DNA of 19,953 nt from an uncultured Pseudomonadota bacterium (GCA_903854305.1 CAINWC010000313.1:1-19953), one strand, 5' to 3'. Numbered from the stretch's first letter, positions 7,635 through 15,958 are shown. Translations and numbers: made by a program. The notes: generated from the sequence alone by a model not told the origin.

Positions 7635-8443
7635 AAATGCACGGTGCGGGCAATGACTTTATGGTCATAGACGCCATCAATCAATCGATTCATTTAACAC
7701 CGCAGCAAATTAAAACGCTTGCGCATCGCCAGTTTGGTATTGGGTTTGATCAGCTTTTATTGGTTGAAACCTCAACGGTTGCGGATTTTAAATATCGTAT
7801 TTTTAACGCAGATGGCAGCGAAGTGGCGCAATGCGGCAATGGCGCACGCTGTTTTGTGCGCTTTGTGGTTGACCAACATTTGACCGATAAACGCGAAATA
7901 TACGTTGAAACCGCCAGCGGCATCATCACCCCCAAATTAGAAGAAAATGGCCTTGTGACCGTGAACATGGGCGCACCTAAATTTGCGCCTAGCGACATCC
8001 CTTTTATCGCTGATACGGCATCTAACGTTTATGCGCTTGAAGTCGGCAATCAAAACATCACGGTTTCCGTCGTCTCTATGGGCAATCCACATGCTGTACA
8101 AATTGTAGATGATGTAGACGCTGCACCGGTGGCTGAACTTGGCCGCCAAATTGAATTGCATCCGCGCTTTCCAGAGCGCGTGAATGCTGGTTTTATGCAA
8201 GTGATTGATGCGCATCATATTAAGTTAAGAGTGTTCGAACGTGGCACTGGAGAAACACTTGCTTGCGGCACGGGCGCATGCGCAGCGGTGGTAGCCGGCA
8301 TTCAACTGGGGCGACTACAGTCGCCAGTACATGTCTCTGCACGTGGCGGCGAACTCCAAATTGCATGGCTTGGTGGCGCCACCCCTGTCATGATGACCGG
8401 TCCAACAGAGAACGTATTTACCGGCACCGTGACGCTAATTTAA
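7616..8443 (+). CDS. dapF: Diaminopimelate epimerase DapF
   Basis: DapF is a PLP-independent racemase that converts LL- to meso-diaminopimelate for lysine and peptidoglycan synthesis. The 275 residues contain both catalytic cysteines: Cys73 in AQCGNGARC and Cys217 in [11 protein letters not shown], at the same positions as in E. coli. The N terminus [20 protein letters not shown] is the family's usual start, so the ATG at 7616 is firm even though no Shine-Dalgarno site precedes it (AATAAGCCC). Also visible are [17 protein letters not shown] and SMGNPHAV. It is first in the dapF-DUF484-xerC operon, a common proteobacterial arrangement, and divergent from metK. Confidence 0.96.
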   Translation: MEIKFTKMHGAGNDFMVIDAINQSIHLTPQQIKTLAHRQFGIGFDQLLLVETSTVADFKYRIFNADGSEVAQCGNGARCFVRFVVDQHLTDKREIYVETASGIITPKLEENGLVTVNMGAPKFAPSDIPFIADTASNVYALEVGNQNITVSVVSMGNPHAVQIVDDVDAAPVAELGRQIELHPRFPERVNAGFMQVIDAHHIKLRVFERGTGETLACGTGACAAVVAGIQLGRLQSPVHVSARGGELQIAWLGGATPVMMTGPTENVFTGTVTLI

Positions 8444-8481
8444 AATAGCACTAAAGCAATGAAGTAAACAAAAGGATAACC

Positions 8482-9168
8482 ATGCACCAAAACAACCAAG
8501 CGCTAAATACAGCGGTCTCAGCTGCCCAAGTCAGCGAGTTTTTACGTAGCCACCCGCATTTTTTTGAGGAACATGCCAGCTTGCTTGCTGAGATTTTTCT
8601 GCCGAGCCCACATGGCGGTGGCGCCATTTCATTGGCTGAGCGCCAACAATTAGCGCAGCGCGATAAGCTTCGCGTCACAGAAGTGATGCTGGCACAACTC
8701 ATTGAATTTGGTGAACAAAATGACATCACGAGCAACAAAGTGCATCACTTTAGTATCAAGCTGATAGAAAATCAGGACCTTAGCAATCTACAGCAATTGG
8801 TTTCTGCCAGCATGCAGCAAGACTTTTCTGTTACACAGTCAGTCATGCGCGTTTGGTTAAAACCCAACAATAGTGAAGTTGCGCAAGACGCTGCCTTTAC
8901 ACCGGTAAGTGATGCTTTTAGTGACTGGGTTGTGACTTTGGAAGAGCCTTTTTGTGGGGAAAAATCAGTATTAGATGATGTGTTATTAGCGCCCAATCTG
9001 CAATCATTTGCCTATATTCCACTTTATAAAGAAGCCGATAAAAATCATCCATTTGGTGTACTGATTCTGGGTTCTGAAGATCAGCAACGTTTTAAGGCTG
9101 ACTCTGGAAAAATGTACCTTAAACGCATAGGTGAGCTAGTCAGTGCGGAATTAGCCAGCTATTTCTAA
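8482..9168 (+). CDS. DUF484 family protein (GAF-like)
   Basis: This is a 228-residue protein of the DUF484 family that sits between dapF and xerC in many proteobacteria (yigA in E. coli). The family has a GAF-like fold and no established function. The N terminus (VSEFLRSHPHFFEEHASLLAEIFLPSPHGGGAISLAERQQ) is the characteristic start. Residues around 60-95 could form a helix or coiled coil. The remaining part is a compact sensor-like domain ending in FGVLILGSEDQQRF, KMYLKRIGELVSAELA. AAGGAT precedes the ATG with good spacing. It lies 38 bases after dapF and 55 bases before xerC, so the three are very probably one transcript. Confidence 0.9.
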   Translation: MHQNNQALNTAVSAAQVSEFLRSHPHFFEEHASLLAEIFLPSPHGGGAISLAERQQLAQRDKLRVTEVMLAQLIEFGEQNDITSNKVHHFSIKLIENQDLSNLQQLVSASMQQDFSVTQSVMRVWLKPNNSEVAQDAAFTPVSDAFSDWVVTLEEPFCGEKSVLDDVLLAPNLQSFAYIPLYKEADKNHPFGVLILGSEDQQRFKADSGKMYLKRIGELVSAELASYF

Positions 9169-9223
9169 GTGATTTTTACTATAGACGCCCGTTATATTTA
9201 AGTTTACAAATGAGGTGTACCAG

Positions 9224-10105
9224 GTGATTCATCTTAACGATTATCTTCAGCATTTAACTTTTGAGCGTGGCTTAAGTGCTCTCACCTGCCAAAGTTACAC
9301 TAGAGATATTCAATTATTAGAATCCCTAGCCGGAGATACCGCCTTAGATCTTGTACAAAATACACAGATCCGGCGCTATATCGCCACGCTACATAGCCGC
9401 GGACTTAGTGGAAAAACCATTGCACGCGCACTTTCTGCCTGGCGTGGTTTTTATGATTATTTGATTCATCACAAAGGCTTTACCCAAAATCCCGTGATGG
9501 GTTTACGCGCACCAAAAACCGCTAAAACTTTGCCTCAAGCGCTGTCGGTTGATCAAGCCGTTAAACTCGTTGATATTCAAGGTGAGGGTTTGCTTGAGCA
9601 GCGTGACCATGCCATTCTGGAGTTGTTTTATTCTTCTGGTTTACGTTTGGCAGAGTTGGTAAATCTAGATATTGAAATGCTGGATTTTTTTGAAGGAATC
9701 GTGACCGTCACTGGTAAAGGCAATAAAACCCGCATTGTGCCTATGGGCAGCCATGCCATTAGTGCGCTACAAACTTGGATACAGCGGCGCGCGCTCATTA
9801 ACATTGCAGAAAAAAATCCCCACGCAGTATTTGTCACCCAACAAGGGCGCAGAATAACGCCGCGCGCCGTGCAATACCGTATTAAAGAATGGGCGATTAA
9901 ACAAGGCATTAACACGGACATACACCCGCATTTGCTACGCCATAGCTTTGCCACACACGTGCTGCAATCGAGCCAAGATTTACGCGCCGTGCAAGAAATG
10001 CTAGGTCATGCCAGCATTAGCAGCACACAAGTGTATACGCATCTTGATTTCCAACATTTAGCCTCCATTTATGATAAAGCACACCCTAGAGCGAAGAAGC
10101 TATAG
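9224..10105 (+). CDS. xerC: Tyrosine recombinase XerC
   Basis: XerC acts with XerD at the dif site near the replication terminus to resolve chromosome dimers. The 293-residue protein has the N-terminal SAM-like core-binding domain (about 1-85) and the catalytic domain (about 103-285). The six-residue active site is visible: Arg141 in SGLRLAEL, Lys165 in GKGNKT, His236 and Arg239 in HPHLLRHSFATH, His262 in LGHAS, and the nucleophile Tyr271 in TQVYTHLD. I choose the GTG at 9224 because GAGGTG lies six bases upstream. The in-frame GTG at 9215 overlaps that ribosome site and has none of its own. Its place after dapF and DUF484 favours XerC over XerD or a phage integrase. Confidence 0.94.
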   Translation: MIHLNDYLQHLTFERGLSALTCQSYTRDIQLLESLAGDTALDLVQNTQIRRYIATLHSRGLSGKTIARALSAWRGFYDYLIHHKGFTQNPVMGLRAPKTAKTLPQALSVDQAVKLVDIQGEGLLEQRDHAILELFYSSGLRLAELVNLDIEMLDFFEGIVTVTGKGNKTRIVPMGSHAISALQTWIQRRALINIAEKNPHAVFVTQQGRRITPRAVQYRIKEWAIKQGINTDIHPHLLRHSFATHVLQSSQDLRAVQEMLGHASISSTQVYTHLDFQHLASIYDKAHPRAKKL

Positions 10106-10205
10106 GAGTCAAAAAATAGCACCATTTTCACTTAAATTACTCAAATCTAATGAGTCAAATTTGCTCATCGACAATATTTTCCAATAATACCTTACTAAAA
10201 TACCC

Positions 10206-10214
10206 TGCTATTAT
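10206..10214 (+). promoter_or_regulatory. Extended -10 box for sodB
   Basis: TGCTATTAT is an extended -10 element (TGn plus TATTAT) about 46 bases before the sodB start. A matching -35 is poor. An alternative TTGCTC (10161-10166), 16 bases, AATAAT (10183-10188) exists. I see no Fur-box-like sequence in the 154-base gap. Confidence 0.4.
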
Positions 10215-10259
10215 GGCAAAATAGTAATTCAAATTTTTTATCATGCAAAGGACTCAATC

Positions 10260-10844
10260 ATGGAACATACCCTACCAGCCCTACCTTACGCAAAAAATGC
10301 TTTAGTGCCGCACATTTCAGAAGAAACGTTTGAGTACCACTACGGCAAACATCACCAAACTTACGTAACGAACCTAAATAACCTGATTAAAGGCACCGAG
10401 TTTGAAAATTTAAGTTTAGAAGAAATTATTAAGAAATCATCTGCTGGCATCTACAACAACTCAGCACAAATTTGGAACCACACGTTCTTTTGGAGCTGCA
10501 TGAAACCTAACGGTGGCGGCACTCCAACGGGTGCATTGGCTGATGCAATCAACGCAAAATGGGGTTCATTCGATGACTTCAAAAAAGCGTTTCAGGCTTC
10601 GGCAGTAGGTAATTTCGGCTCAGGTTGGACGTGGTTAGTGAAAAAATATGATGGTTCAGTCGATATCGTGAACATGGGTGCCGCTGGTACACCGCTCACA
10701 ACCGGTGACAAAGCTTTATTGACGATTGATGTTTGGGAACACGCTTACTACCTTGACTACCGTAACGCGCGCGCTAAATTCGTAGAAGTATTCTTAGCCT
10801 CTTTAGCCAACTGGGATTTTGCCAGCGCTAACTTTGCGAGTTAA
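10260..10844 (+). CDS. sodB: Iron superoxide dismutase
   Basis: SodB converts superoxide to oxygen and hydrogen peroxide in the cytosol. The 194 residues carry all four metal ligands: His27 (EYHYGKHH), His74 (IWNHTFFW), Asp157 and His161 ([11 protein letters not shown]). Gln70, just before IWNH, together with ALPY near the start and the [11 protein letters not shown] segment, points to the iron type rather than the manganese type. AAAGGA lies upstream of the ATG with proper spacing. It appears to be a single-gene unit, with its own promoter region and a strong terminator directly after it. Confidence 0.96.
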   Translation: MEHTLPALPYAKNALVPHISEETFEYHYGKHHQTYVTNLNNLIKGTEFENLSLEEIIKKSSAGIYNNSAQIWNHTFFWSCMKPNGGGTPTGALADAINAKWGSFDDFKKAFQASAVGNFGSGWTWLVKKYDGSVDIVNMGAAGTPLTTGDKALLTIDVWEHAYYLDYRNARAKFVEVFLASLANWDFASANFAS

Positions 10845-10865
10845 CTGTTAAAAAAACTTTAAAAT

Positions 10866-10891
10866 AAAAAGGCCGCATTTGCGGCCTTTTT
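10866..10891. terminator. Intrinsic terminator after sodB
   Basis: GGCCGC (10871-10876), loop ATTT and GCGGCC (10881-10886) make a perfect GC-rich stem flanked by AAAAA and TTTTT. It is a textbook Rho-independent terminator 22 bases after the sodB stop and would work in both directions. Confidence 0.92.
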
Positions 10892-10917
10892 ATTTTCATA
10901 AAATTACACCAATTTTC

Positions 10918-10926
10918 TGCTATTAT
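10918..10926 (+). promoter_or_regulatory. Extended -10 box before the His/Cys exported protein gene
   Basis: TGCTATTAT matches the extended -10 pattern and is the same nine-base word as in front of sodB. It ends seven bases before the ATG at 10934, so transcription would begin at the start codon. The sodB terminator just upstream means a promoter is needed in this 40-base interval. Confidence 0.45.
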
Positions 10927-10933
10927 TTAAATC

Positions 10934-11272
10934 ATGTTGCGTCGTTTACTACTCACTTTCTCACTTATCGTGTCATTTGGCCTTGCCCAAATTGGCGCTG
11001 TAACGCACGAGATATCACACTACACCGATGCCAGCGCAGAAAATCAGCAAGAAGACTACAATAAGAATTCCAAGCAAAGCAATCAACCCTCACACAATCA
11101 TACTTGTGAAAAGTGTGTTGGTTATGCCGAAATAGGCAGTGCGATATCAAGCAGCCATATTGCGTTATCACTAGCAAGCACACCAATCCCAATTACCAGT
11201 AGTCAGTTACAAAACTTCACTACAACAAAACCCCGCACTTACTCAGCCCGCGCGCCACCTAGTCTCGTTTAA
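10934..11272 (+). CDS. Small exported His/Cys protein, DUF2946-like
   Basis: This is a 112-residue protein I can only place loosely. Residues 1-22 (MLRRLLLTFSLIVSFGLAQIGA) form a signal peptide or membrane anchor. His25 and His29 follow, then a polar Asn/Gln/Ser-rich stretch, then HNHTCEKC (54-61), which looks able to bind a metal ion. The C-terminal SARAPPSLV recalls the R-A-P-P ending of DUF2946-type proteins often encoded beside TonB receptors. The TonB-dependent receptor gene begins 63 bases later on the same strand, which suggests a joint role in metal uptake or sensing in the periplasm. No Shine-Dalgarno site precedes the ATG. The assignment to DUF2946 is tentative; the metal idea is inference from the His/Cys motif and context. 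Confidence 0.72.
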   Translation: MLRRLLLTFSLIVSFGLAQIGAVTHEISHYTDASAENQQEDYNKNSKQSNQPSHNHTCEKCVGYAEIGSAISSSHIALSLASTPIPITSSQLQNFTTTKPRTYSARAPPSLV

Positions 11273-11289
11273 CACTTAATTAATTATCG

Positions 11290-11313
11290 GTAGCCATTCT
11301 TATGGCTACTTTT
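11290..11313 (+). terminator. Hairpin with short T tract between the His/Cys gene and the TonB receptor
   Basis: GTAGCCAT, loop TCTT and ATGGCTAC form a perfect 8-bp stem followed by TTTTACTATT. It has the form of a weak intrinsic terminator or attenuator and ends 22 bases before the receptor start. If it works, the receptor would be expressed at a lower level than the small protein, or conditionally. Confidence 0.6.
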
Positions 11314-11335
11314 ACTATTGTTATGCGAGACATTC

Positions 11336-13432
11336 ATGAAAAACCAATCCATCAAACTGCAGTCTTCATTGCAGTCTAAACTCGTTCTATCTTACAAACC
11401 AATACTTTTGAGTATCGTTACGGCCTTAGCAAGCCCGTTAACTTTTGCTGACGAAGCAACAAGTACCCACGAGACTGCCACTAACATTGATCTACCTTCT
11501 GTTGCCGTCACTGGCAATCCGCTAGGCCTGGGTTCAGACCAACTCATAGTGCCGGTTTCTATATTAAATGGCCGCGAGCTATCACTCAAACGCGAAAGCA
11601 CATTGGGCGACACGCTCAATGGTATTCCAGGGGTGAGTGCAACGCACTTTGGCCCTAATGCCTCGCGCCCTGTGATTCGCGGCTTGGATGCGGAACGCGT
11701 GCGCATTATGCAAAATGGCGTTGGTGTGGTGGATGCATCCAGCTTAAGTTTTGACCATGCCGTTTCAATTGATCCATTAGTCATTGAACAAATTGATGTT
11801 GTCCGTGGCCCAGCTGCTTTGCTATATGGCGGCAGTGCTGTGGGCGGTGTAGTGAACGCAATTGATCATCGTATTCCAACGGAGCAGTTAGACGGCATTA
11901 TGGGTAGAACAGAAGCGCGTGTAGGTGGTGCAGATAGTCAAAATAATCTAGCGGCTGTGGTAGATGCAGGCAACGGAAAATTTGCGATTCATGCCGATGC
12001 CTACACGCGTAAAACCAGCGATTTAGACATTCCAGGCTTTGCTGTCTCTAGCCGCAAAGCTCAAGCGGATGGCACACCGCGCATCAACGATGGCAAACTG
12101 GTGAATAGCAGCGCGACTGGCGATGGCGGCGCGCTGGGTGCGTCACTCACATTTGATCATGGCTATGTAGGCGCTTCTTACTCAGGACTTAACAATAACT
12201 ACGGCACGGTTGCCGAGCCAAATGTGCGCATTGATATGAAAAGCCAACGCTGGGATATCGCCTCTGAATTTACGGAGTTAGATAAATTAGGATTAGGCAA
12301 TATCATCAATCGCGTTAAATTTCGCTTGGCACATACTGATTATGCACATCAAGAGCTGGACAGTGGCATCATTGGCACCACATTCAAAAACAGCGGAACT
12401 GAAGGCTCTCTAGAAGCCGGACATGCCAAAATTGAGCTCATGAACAATCTACAACTAAGCGGTGTTCTTGGCCTTCAATTTCAAAATACCACTTTTGCAG
12501 CCTTGGGCGAAGAAGCTTTTGTACCCAGCACAAATACGCAAACTAAATCGATTTATTTTTATGAAGAGCTACCGATAAACCAGCTTAAATTAAGCTTTGG
12601 TGGCCGCACAGAACACGCAAATATAGATGCTAGTGCAGATGCCAAATTTGGGCCTGCTAAAAACACTAGCTTCAACCCCAATAGCTATGCGCTTGGCGGA
12701 CTTTATACGTTTAACCATCATTGGTCATTTGCTAGCAATCTCTCACACAATGAGCGCGCACCTAGCTACTTTGAGCTTTATGCTAATGGCGCACACCTTG
12801 CCACAGGGCAGTTTGAAGTAGGTAACGGCAATTTTGGCAAAGAACGCTCCAATGGCATTGATGCGCAAATTCGCTGGAAAGATGAAAAAAATTCGTTTAG
12901 TGCTGGGCCTTATTACACCAGATTCAGCAGTTTTATTGGACTACTTGAAACTGGCAACAATATTTCGGTCAATGGCCAATTGCTACCAATTGCACAATTT
13001 ACCGAAATGGCAGCCAGCTTTAAAGGCTTTGAAGCTGAAGGCAAGTTTAATGTTGCTGACCACTTAAATTTAAAACTCACTGGCGATTATGTGCGCGCCA
13101 CCAATCTCACAACTGGCGAAGCATTGCCGCGTATTGCACCGCTTAGATTAGGAGCGGGCTTACATTATCAAAAGAATAGCATTGGCGCCAGGCTAGACGT
13201 GCTGCATGCCTTTGCCCAAAACCGCACGGCAGCGAATGAACTGGCCACCAATGGCTATACGGACGTTAGTGCCCTTGTGTCATATAAACTGCCGACTAAA
13301 CTGAATATAGAGTTATTCGCCAAGGCAAGTAACTTGTTGAATCAAGAGATTCGTGAATCAAGCTCATTCTTAAAAGACGTCGCACCGCAAGGTGCAAGGT
13401 CAATGTTGTTTGGCTTGCGCAGTGACTTTTAA
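11336..13432 (+). CDS. TonB-dependent outer-membrane receptor, ZnuD-like
   Basis: This is a 698-residue outer-membrane receptor that takes up its substrate with energy from TonB-ExbB-ExbD. A signal peptide ends near Ala38 (ASPLTFA). The plug domain (about 55-180) shows VAVTGNPL, GDTLNGIPGVSATHFG, RPVIRGLDAERVRIMQNG and DVVRGPAALLYGGSAVGGVVN. A 22-strand barrel ends in Phe. The wording NERAPSYFELYANGAHLAT, FEVGNGNFGKERSNGID and NLLNQEIRESSSFLKD closely follows the zinc receptor ZnuD of Neisseria. The His/Asp-rich extracellular loop of that protein is missing here (the equivalent region reads SGLNNNYGTVAEPNVRIDMKS), so zinc is only a guess. I take the ATG at 11336 over the TTG at 11318: a weak GCGAG lies six bases upstream and the signal peptide follows directly. 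Confidence 0.85.
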   Translation: MKNQSIKLQSSLQSKLVLSYKPILLSIVTALASPLTFADEATSTHETATNIDLPSVAVTGNPLGLGSDQLIVPVSILNGRELSLKRESTLGDTLNGIPGVSATHFGPNASRPVIRGLDAERVRIMQNGVGVVDASSLSFDHAVSIDPLVIEQIDVVRGPAALLYGGSAVGGVVNAIDHRIPTEQLDGIMGRTEARVGGADSQNNLAAVVDAGNGKFAIHADAYTRKTSDLDIPGFAVSSRKAQADGTPRINDGKLVNSSATGDGGALGASLTFDHGYVGASYSGLNNNYGTVAEPNVRIDMKSQRWDIASEFTELDKLGLGNIINRVKFRLAHTDYAHQELDSGIIGTTFKNSGTEGSLEAGHAKIELMNNLQLSGVLGLQFQNTTFAALGEEAFVPSTNTQTKSIYFYEELPINQLKLSFGGRTEHANIDASADAKFGPAKNTSFNPNSYALGGLYTFNHHWSFASNLSHNERAPSYFELYANGAHLATGQFEVGNGNFGKERSNGIDAQIRWKDEKNSFSAGPYYTRFSSFIGLLETGNNISVNGQLLPIAQFTEMAASFKGFEAEGKFNVADHLNLKLTGDYVRATNLTTGEALPRIAPLRLGAGLHYQKNSIGARLDVLHAFAQNRTAANELATNGYTDVSALVSYKLPTKLNIELFAKASNLLNQEIRESSSFLKDVAPQGARSMLFGLRSDF

Positions 13433-13457
13433 CAAACCTTAATTTAAACCATTGTTT

Positions 13458-13522
13458 TAGGAGTGATCTGCTTCAGCACATATATTTACGGGAGCAACCC
13501 TTGTGGTTGCTGATCGCTCCTA
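13458..13522. repeat. REP-like palindromic element between TonB receptor gene and dgkA
   Basis: Outer arms TAGGAGTGATC (13458-13468) and GATCGCTCCTA (13512-13522) pair over 11 positions with one G:T wobble. An inner hairpin AGCAACC/GGTTGCT (13493-13499 with 13505-13511) sits inside. The TAGGAGYGATC...GATCGCTCCTA form resembles dispersed palindromic elements of proteobacteria that lie between convergent genes. Only one copy is in the window. It could also act as a transcription barrier for both neighbours. Confidence 0.6.
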
Positions 13523-13528
13523 CATAAC

Positions 13529-13960
13529 TTAACCTAACAGCAACAACCCCCACACCACCGCCAGAATAATCAAGGCAAAAAATACCGCAGCACTACCGAT
13601 ATCTTTGGCTTGTTTGGCAAGCGCATTATGCTCAGTCGAGGTATGGTCAACCGCAGCCTCAATCGCCGAGTTCAACAATTCCACAATCAATACTAACAAC
13701 ACACTCGCAATCATCAATGCACGTTCAACAGGATTTTTGCCCAAATAAAACGCCAGCGGAATCAACACAATGGCTAAAAACACCTCTTGCCTAAATGCAT
13801 CTTCATGTTTAAACGCGGCTTTAAAACCTTCTAATGAATAACCACAAGCATTGATTAAGCGGCGTATGCCTGTTTTGCCTTTAAAAGCGCTCGCGCCTAT
13901 GTGTTTAGAGGCTGGAATATGTTTAGTGTTCGTCGTTTTGTCATTGCCTGATGTTTGCAT
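13529..13960 (-). CDS. dgkA: Diacylglycerol kinase DgkA
   Basis: DgkA is the small prokaryotic integral-membrane kinase that phosphorylates diacylglycerol to phosphatidic acid, recycling the lipid left over from membrane-derived glycan synthesis. The 143 residues include the family motifs HEDAFRQE (52-59), VELLNSAIEAAVD (93-105, with catalytic Glu and Asn) and KDIGSAAV (119-126), plus three membrane helices (about 60-75, 78-100, 122-142). A polar N-terminal extension of about 30 residues (to FKGKTGIRRL) is longer than in E. coli (122 residues). An in-frame GTG sits one codon before the chosen ATG, and neither has a clear Shine-Dalgarno site. It is convergent with the TonB receptor and divergent from yggX. 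Confidence 0.92.
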   Translation of the reverse strand: MQTSGNDKTTNTKHIPASKHIGASAFKGKTGIRRLINACGYSLEGFKAAFKHEDAFRQEVFLAIVLIPLAFYLGKNPVERALMIASVLLVLIVELLNSAIEAAVDHTSTEHNALAKQAKDIGSAAVFFALIILAVVWGLLLLG

Positions 13961-14068
13961 CACGTGCTTTCAAATAATATGCTTTGAGTGTAAAAGCGTA
14001 GATTTTTAATACGGTTATTTTAACATGCGCTATCATTATGCTTTAGCAACATTAAACCTAGGTAAATT

Positions 14069-14341
14069 ATGGCACGTACAGTCAATTGTATTAAATTAGG
14101 CAAAGAAGCCGACGGCATGGACTTTCCTCCGTACCCAGGCGAGCTTGGCAAACGCATTTATATGCACGTTTCTAAAGAAGCTTGGGCCACATGGTTAAAA
14201 CAACAAACCATGCTCGTGAATGAAAACCGCCTAAGTTTAGCAGACCCATCCGCCCGCAAATACTTAACCGAACAAACTGAAAAATACTTTTTTGGCGAAG
14301 GTGCAGATACTGCAACTGGTTATGTGCCTGAAACAAAGTAA
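14069..14341 (+). CDS. yggX: Fe(2+)-trafficking / oxidative damage protection protein YggX
   Basis: This is a 90-residue cytosolic protein that in enterobacteria protects iron-sulfur clusters from oxidative damage and is thought to handle labile Fe(II). The N terminus [31 protein letters not shown], with the conserved Cys7, and the middle [20 protein letters not shown] are diagnostic. The length equals that of the family. AGGT lies upstream of the ATG. It is probably a single-gene unit, divergent from dgkA and ended by a strong two-way terminator. The symbol follows E. coli usage. Confidence 0.95.
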   Translation: MARTVNCIKLGKEADGMDFPPYPGELGKRIYMHVSKEAWATWLKQQTMLVNENRLSLADPSARKYLTEQTEKYFFGEGADTATGYVPETK

Positions 14342-14375
14342 TTAAACTCAGGCACACTCGCAATAATATACACAT

Positions 14376-14403
14376 GAAAAAGCGCCTGATTAGGCGCTTT
14401 TTC
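14376..14403. terminator. Two-way terminator between yggX and phoU
   Basis: GAAAAAGCGCCT, loop GATT and AGGCGCTTTTTC make a perfect 12-bp stem with GC core, A tract before and T tract after. It serves both convergent genes: yggX ends 34 bases before it and phoU 18 bases after it. Confidence 0.92.
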
Positions 14404-14421
14404 ATTTTCAGTCTAACAAAG

Positions 14422-15129
14422 CTACGACTCTAAAGTCTCACGCTCCATCTCTTGCATAGAGATATGGCGAACATCTTTACCTTTAACCATATACACCACA
14501 TATTCTGCGATGTTTTTTGCATGGTCACCAATACGCTCAATGGCTTTAGCCACAAACAGCACTTCTAACGACATTGAAATAGTCCGTGGATCTTCTAGCA
14601 TATAGGTAATCAATTGGCGGGTAGCCGCGCGAAAGTGCTCATCGACCAACTCATCTTGCTTAGCCACTTCAACAGTTTTACTTATATCTAAACGCGCAAA
14701 ACCATCTAACGCAGTACGCAACATTTCGCGCACTAGCGCGACCATCGCTTTAATTTCGTTAAAACGCGGTTTATACATGCGGTCTTCATCGTAGATTTTT
14801 TGTGCAGTACGCGCGATTTTAGTCGCTTCATCGCCAATACGTTCAAGGTCTGTAATGGTTTTTACCATCATCATCACCATGCGCAAATCGCCTGCTGCTG
14901 GCTGGCGGCGCGCAATAATGTGGCTGCAATCTTCGTCAATTTGCACTTCTAATGCGTTTACGCGTCTATCGCTTTCCATCACTTCTTTGGCAAGATTAGG
15001 GTCTAATTTCACCAATGAATCCAGTGCATTTACAATTTGCTGCTCAACCAAGCCGCCCATTTCAAGCACTTTGCCACGCACGGCTTCTAATTCAGCATCA
15101 TATTGCTTAAAGGTATGTTCAGTTTGCAT
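14422..15129 (-). CDS. phoU: Phosphate signalling protein PhoU
   Basis: PhoU links the Pst phosphate transporter to the PhoR/PhoB two-component system and damps the Pho response when phosphate is ample. The 235 residues form two similar three-helix halves. Each has the metal-binding signature, DLERIGDEATKIA (about 93-105) in the first and AIERIGDHAKNIAEY in the second, and the first helix carries EAVRGKVLEMGGLVEQQI. AAGGA precedes the ATG by about seven bases. It stands apart from pst genes here, downstream of rpiA on the same strand with a 117-base gap. That gap holds one PhoB-like half-site but no full Pho box. Confidence 0.95.
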   Translation of the reverse strand: MQTEHTFKQYDAELEAVRGKVLEMGGLVEQQIVNALDSLVKLDPNLAKEVMESDRRVNALEVQIDEDCSHIIARRQPAAGDLRMVMMMVKTITDLERIGDEATKIARTAQKIYDEDRMYKPRFNEIKAMVALVREMLRTALDGFARLDISKTVEVAKQDELVDEHFRAATRQLITYMLEDPRTISMSLEVLFVAKAIERIGDHAKNIAEYVVYMVKGKDVRHISMQEMERETLES

Positions 15130-15246
15130 TATTCTTCCTTGAGTTATGCTTTTTGAGGCATTTTAACCTGCAATAATAACCGTCAAATATGACAGTAATA
15201 TTTCAAATAATGTTCTTATGAAATATCACCGGCAAATTTTTACAGA

Positions 15247-15903
15247 CTATTTGTACGTTTTAACGCCATCCGCAGTCGCTAGTAACAATATATTAGCTGG
15301 ACGTGCGGCAAACAAACCATTAGTCACTACGCCAACTATTTGGTTGATTCTGGCTTCCATCGCAATGGGATCGGTAATGGTTAACCCATGCACATCGATA
15401 ATCACGTTGCCGTTATCTGTTTTGAAATCACGCAACGCTGGTTGGCCGCCTAATTTAACCAATTCACGCGCCACATAGCTTTTAGCCATTGGCAGCACTT
15501 CTACTGGCAATGGAAACTTGCCTAATACCGGCACGTACTTACTTTCGTCACAGATACAAATGAATTGCTTGGCCACTGCTGCAACGATTTTTTCACGCGT
15601 TAATGCACCGCCACCGCCTTTAATCATGTGCATGTGCTCGGTAATTTCATCGGCGCCATCTACATAAATGTCCATACCATCGACACTGTTCAGGTCAAAA
15701 ACCTCAATGCCATGTGCGCGTAGACGCTGTGCTGTGGCTTCCGAGCTGGCAACAGCGCCGTCAATTTTATGTTTTACTTTAGCTAATTCTTCAATAAAAA
15801 AGTTAGCCGTTGAGCCAGTGCCCACGCCAATAATGCCGCCTTTTACATATTCAACCGCTGCGCGTGCCACTTGTTGCTTTAATTCGTCTTGTGTATATGC
15901 CAT
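15247..15903 (-). CDS. rpiA: Ribose-5-phosphate isomerase A
   Basis: RpiA interconverts ribose 5-phosphate and ribulose 5-phosphate in the pentose phosphate pathway. In methylotrophs using the ribulose monophosphate cycle it also helps regenerate the formaldehyde acceptor. The 218 residues carry the family motifs [17 protein letters not shown] (about 24-40), SSEAT (53-57), DGADEI (82-87) and [14 protein letters not shown] (95-108, with the catalytic Glu), and [13 protein letters not shown] at the end. AAGGAT lies about 11 bases before the ATG, a somewhat long spacing. It is divergent from ilvA across 102 bases. Confidence 0.96.
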   Translation of the reverse strand: MAYTQDELKQQVARAAVEYVKGGIIGVGTGSTANFFIEELAKVKHKIDGAVASSEATAQRLRAHGIEVFDLNSVDGMDIYVDGADEITEHMHMIKGGGGALTREKIVAAVAKQFICICDESKYVPVLGKFPLPVEVLPMAKSYVARELVKLGGQPALRDFKTDNGNVIIDVHGLTITDPIAMEARINQIVGVVTNGLFAARPANILLLATADGVKTYK

Positions 15904-15929
15904 TTTTAGTTAAATCCTTATTTTTTCTT

Positions 15930-15935
15930 TATAAT
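15930..15935 (+). promoter_or_regulatory. -10 box for ilvA
   Basis: A perfect TATAAT lies in the rpiA-ilvA divergent gap and would start a transcript near 15942, giving a leader of about 64 bases. The -35 region is weak (TTAGTT at best). The complementary strand reads TTATA here and could also serve rpiA. Confidence 0.4.
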
Positions 15936-15958
15936 TACAAACATCTATCACTATACAC

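Noticed and set aside
9215..9223. Upstream GTG start for xerC
   Set aside because: It overlaps the GAGGTG ribosome site that is well placed for the GTG at 9224.
10137..10157. ACTCA-TGAGT inverted repeat after xerC as a terminator
   Set aside because: The stem is only 5 bp, AT-rich, and without a T tract.
11318..11335. TTG start for the TonB receptor, six codons upstream
   Set aside because: It has no ribosome site, and the ATG at 11336 gives a normal signal peptide.
15178..15195. Pho box before phoU (CTGTCAT on the minus strand)
   Set aside because: Only one CTGTCAT half-site is present; the second half at the proper distance reads GACGGTT, which does not fit PhoB repeats.
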